Assembly: GCA_945919795.1 (NCBI GenBank)
Contig: CAMEJJ010000011.1
Coordinates: 33,530 to 97,529 of the forward strand
Direction: 5' to 3'
From: an uncultured Lachnospiraceae bacterium
GTDB taxonomy: Bacteria > Bacillota > Clostridia > Lachnospirales > Lachnospiraceae
DNA length: 64,000 bases
Shown here: positions 63,948 through 64,000 of the stretch, in pieces
Numbering within the stretch: the stretch's first letter is position 1
Layout of the letters: each line of letters starts with the position of its first letter
The notes under the pieces: generated by a model
Told to the model about the DNA's origin: nothing
Databases searched by the model: none
Seen by the model: only the letters and a program-made list of their open reading frames with translations
Program-made: the position numbers and the translations under genes

Positions 63948-64000
63948 AGATTAACAGGCACTCGCCCTATCTCTCCATAACTCTCCATAAGTGTTACCCG
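63944..64000 (-). CDS. possible C-terminal end of an upstream gene
   Basis: An open frame runs in from the right edge and ends MESYGEIGRVPVNL followed by TGA at 63944-63946, which overlaps the TTG start of the giant protein (TTGA). Such a 4-base overlap suggests a coupled upstream gene of the same run. Only 18 codons are visible, so this is weak. Confidence 0.3.
   Translation of the reverse strand, partial: RVTLMESYGEIGRVPVNL

Overview
The window looks like chromosomal DNA of a low-GC, Gram-positive anaerobe of the Clostridia, most likely a Lachnospiraceae relative. The reasons are strong AGGAGG-type ribosome sites before nearly every gene, a CsoR-controlled copper ATPase, a YolD/Y-family polymerase pair, VanW, DegV and NudC proteins, hybrid kinases typical of gut Clostridia, and a GEMM-I cyclic-di-GMP riboswitch. 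No rRNA, tRNA, CRISPR array, insertion sequence or integrase was seen. Nearly all genes are on the minus strand; only a 67-residue protein and a histidine phosphatase are on the plus strand.

Region 1 (1-6.3 kb) holds the start of galE, a zinc-ribbon protein, a YolD/Y-family polymerase pair, and a copper module (csoR and copA). The csoR promoter lies inside a near-perfect CsoR operator. CopA carries a C-terminal CopZ-like domain that still has its own ribosome site and ATG. At 6.3-6.8 kb a c-di-GMP riboswitch with a terminator precedes a 71-residue membrane remnant.

Region 2 (6.9-23.2 kb) is a dense signalling block: two large hybrid kinases (one fused to a DegV domain), an MCP, CheW, CheA, a CheY-like regulator, CheB, CheR, a response regulator with a degenerate HD-GYP domain, and a PAS kinase, followed by a VanW/G5 protein. 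No flagellar gene is visible. Region 3 (23.5-28.5 kb) holds single housekeeping or signalling genes: a phosphatase, a Dabb protein, an EAL protein, DegV and NudC.

Region 4 (28.6-63.9 kb and past the right edge) is the most striking part: about 35 kb of co-directional genes ending in one terminator. They encode a phage-tail-like contractile injection system (CIS): one sheath, two tube proteins, a Pvc16-like cap, a DUF4280/PAAR-like tip, a LysM-type tube adaptor, separate hub and spike, gp25, two baseplate-J proteins and a tail protein I. A 59-codon gene without a normal start codon also lies here. The same run encodes membrane proteins not expected of a freely released particle: a MORN-repeat protein, a beta-propeller/HAMP/degenerate cyclase protein, a possible tail-anchored pseudokinase, and two giant paralogous proteins (1111 and 2361 residues) with chitobiase-C-terminal-like repeats and a membrane segment at each end. 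My inference is a membrane-tethered, signal-gated CIS. No AAA+ ATPase, tail fibre or clear toxin lies inside the window.

An imperfectly palindromic intergenic repeat starting ATGATACC and carrying a CAAAAGGTCAT-like core occurs at least five times, once inside the CIS run.
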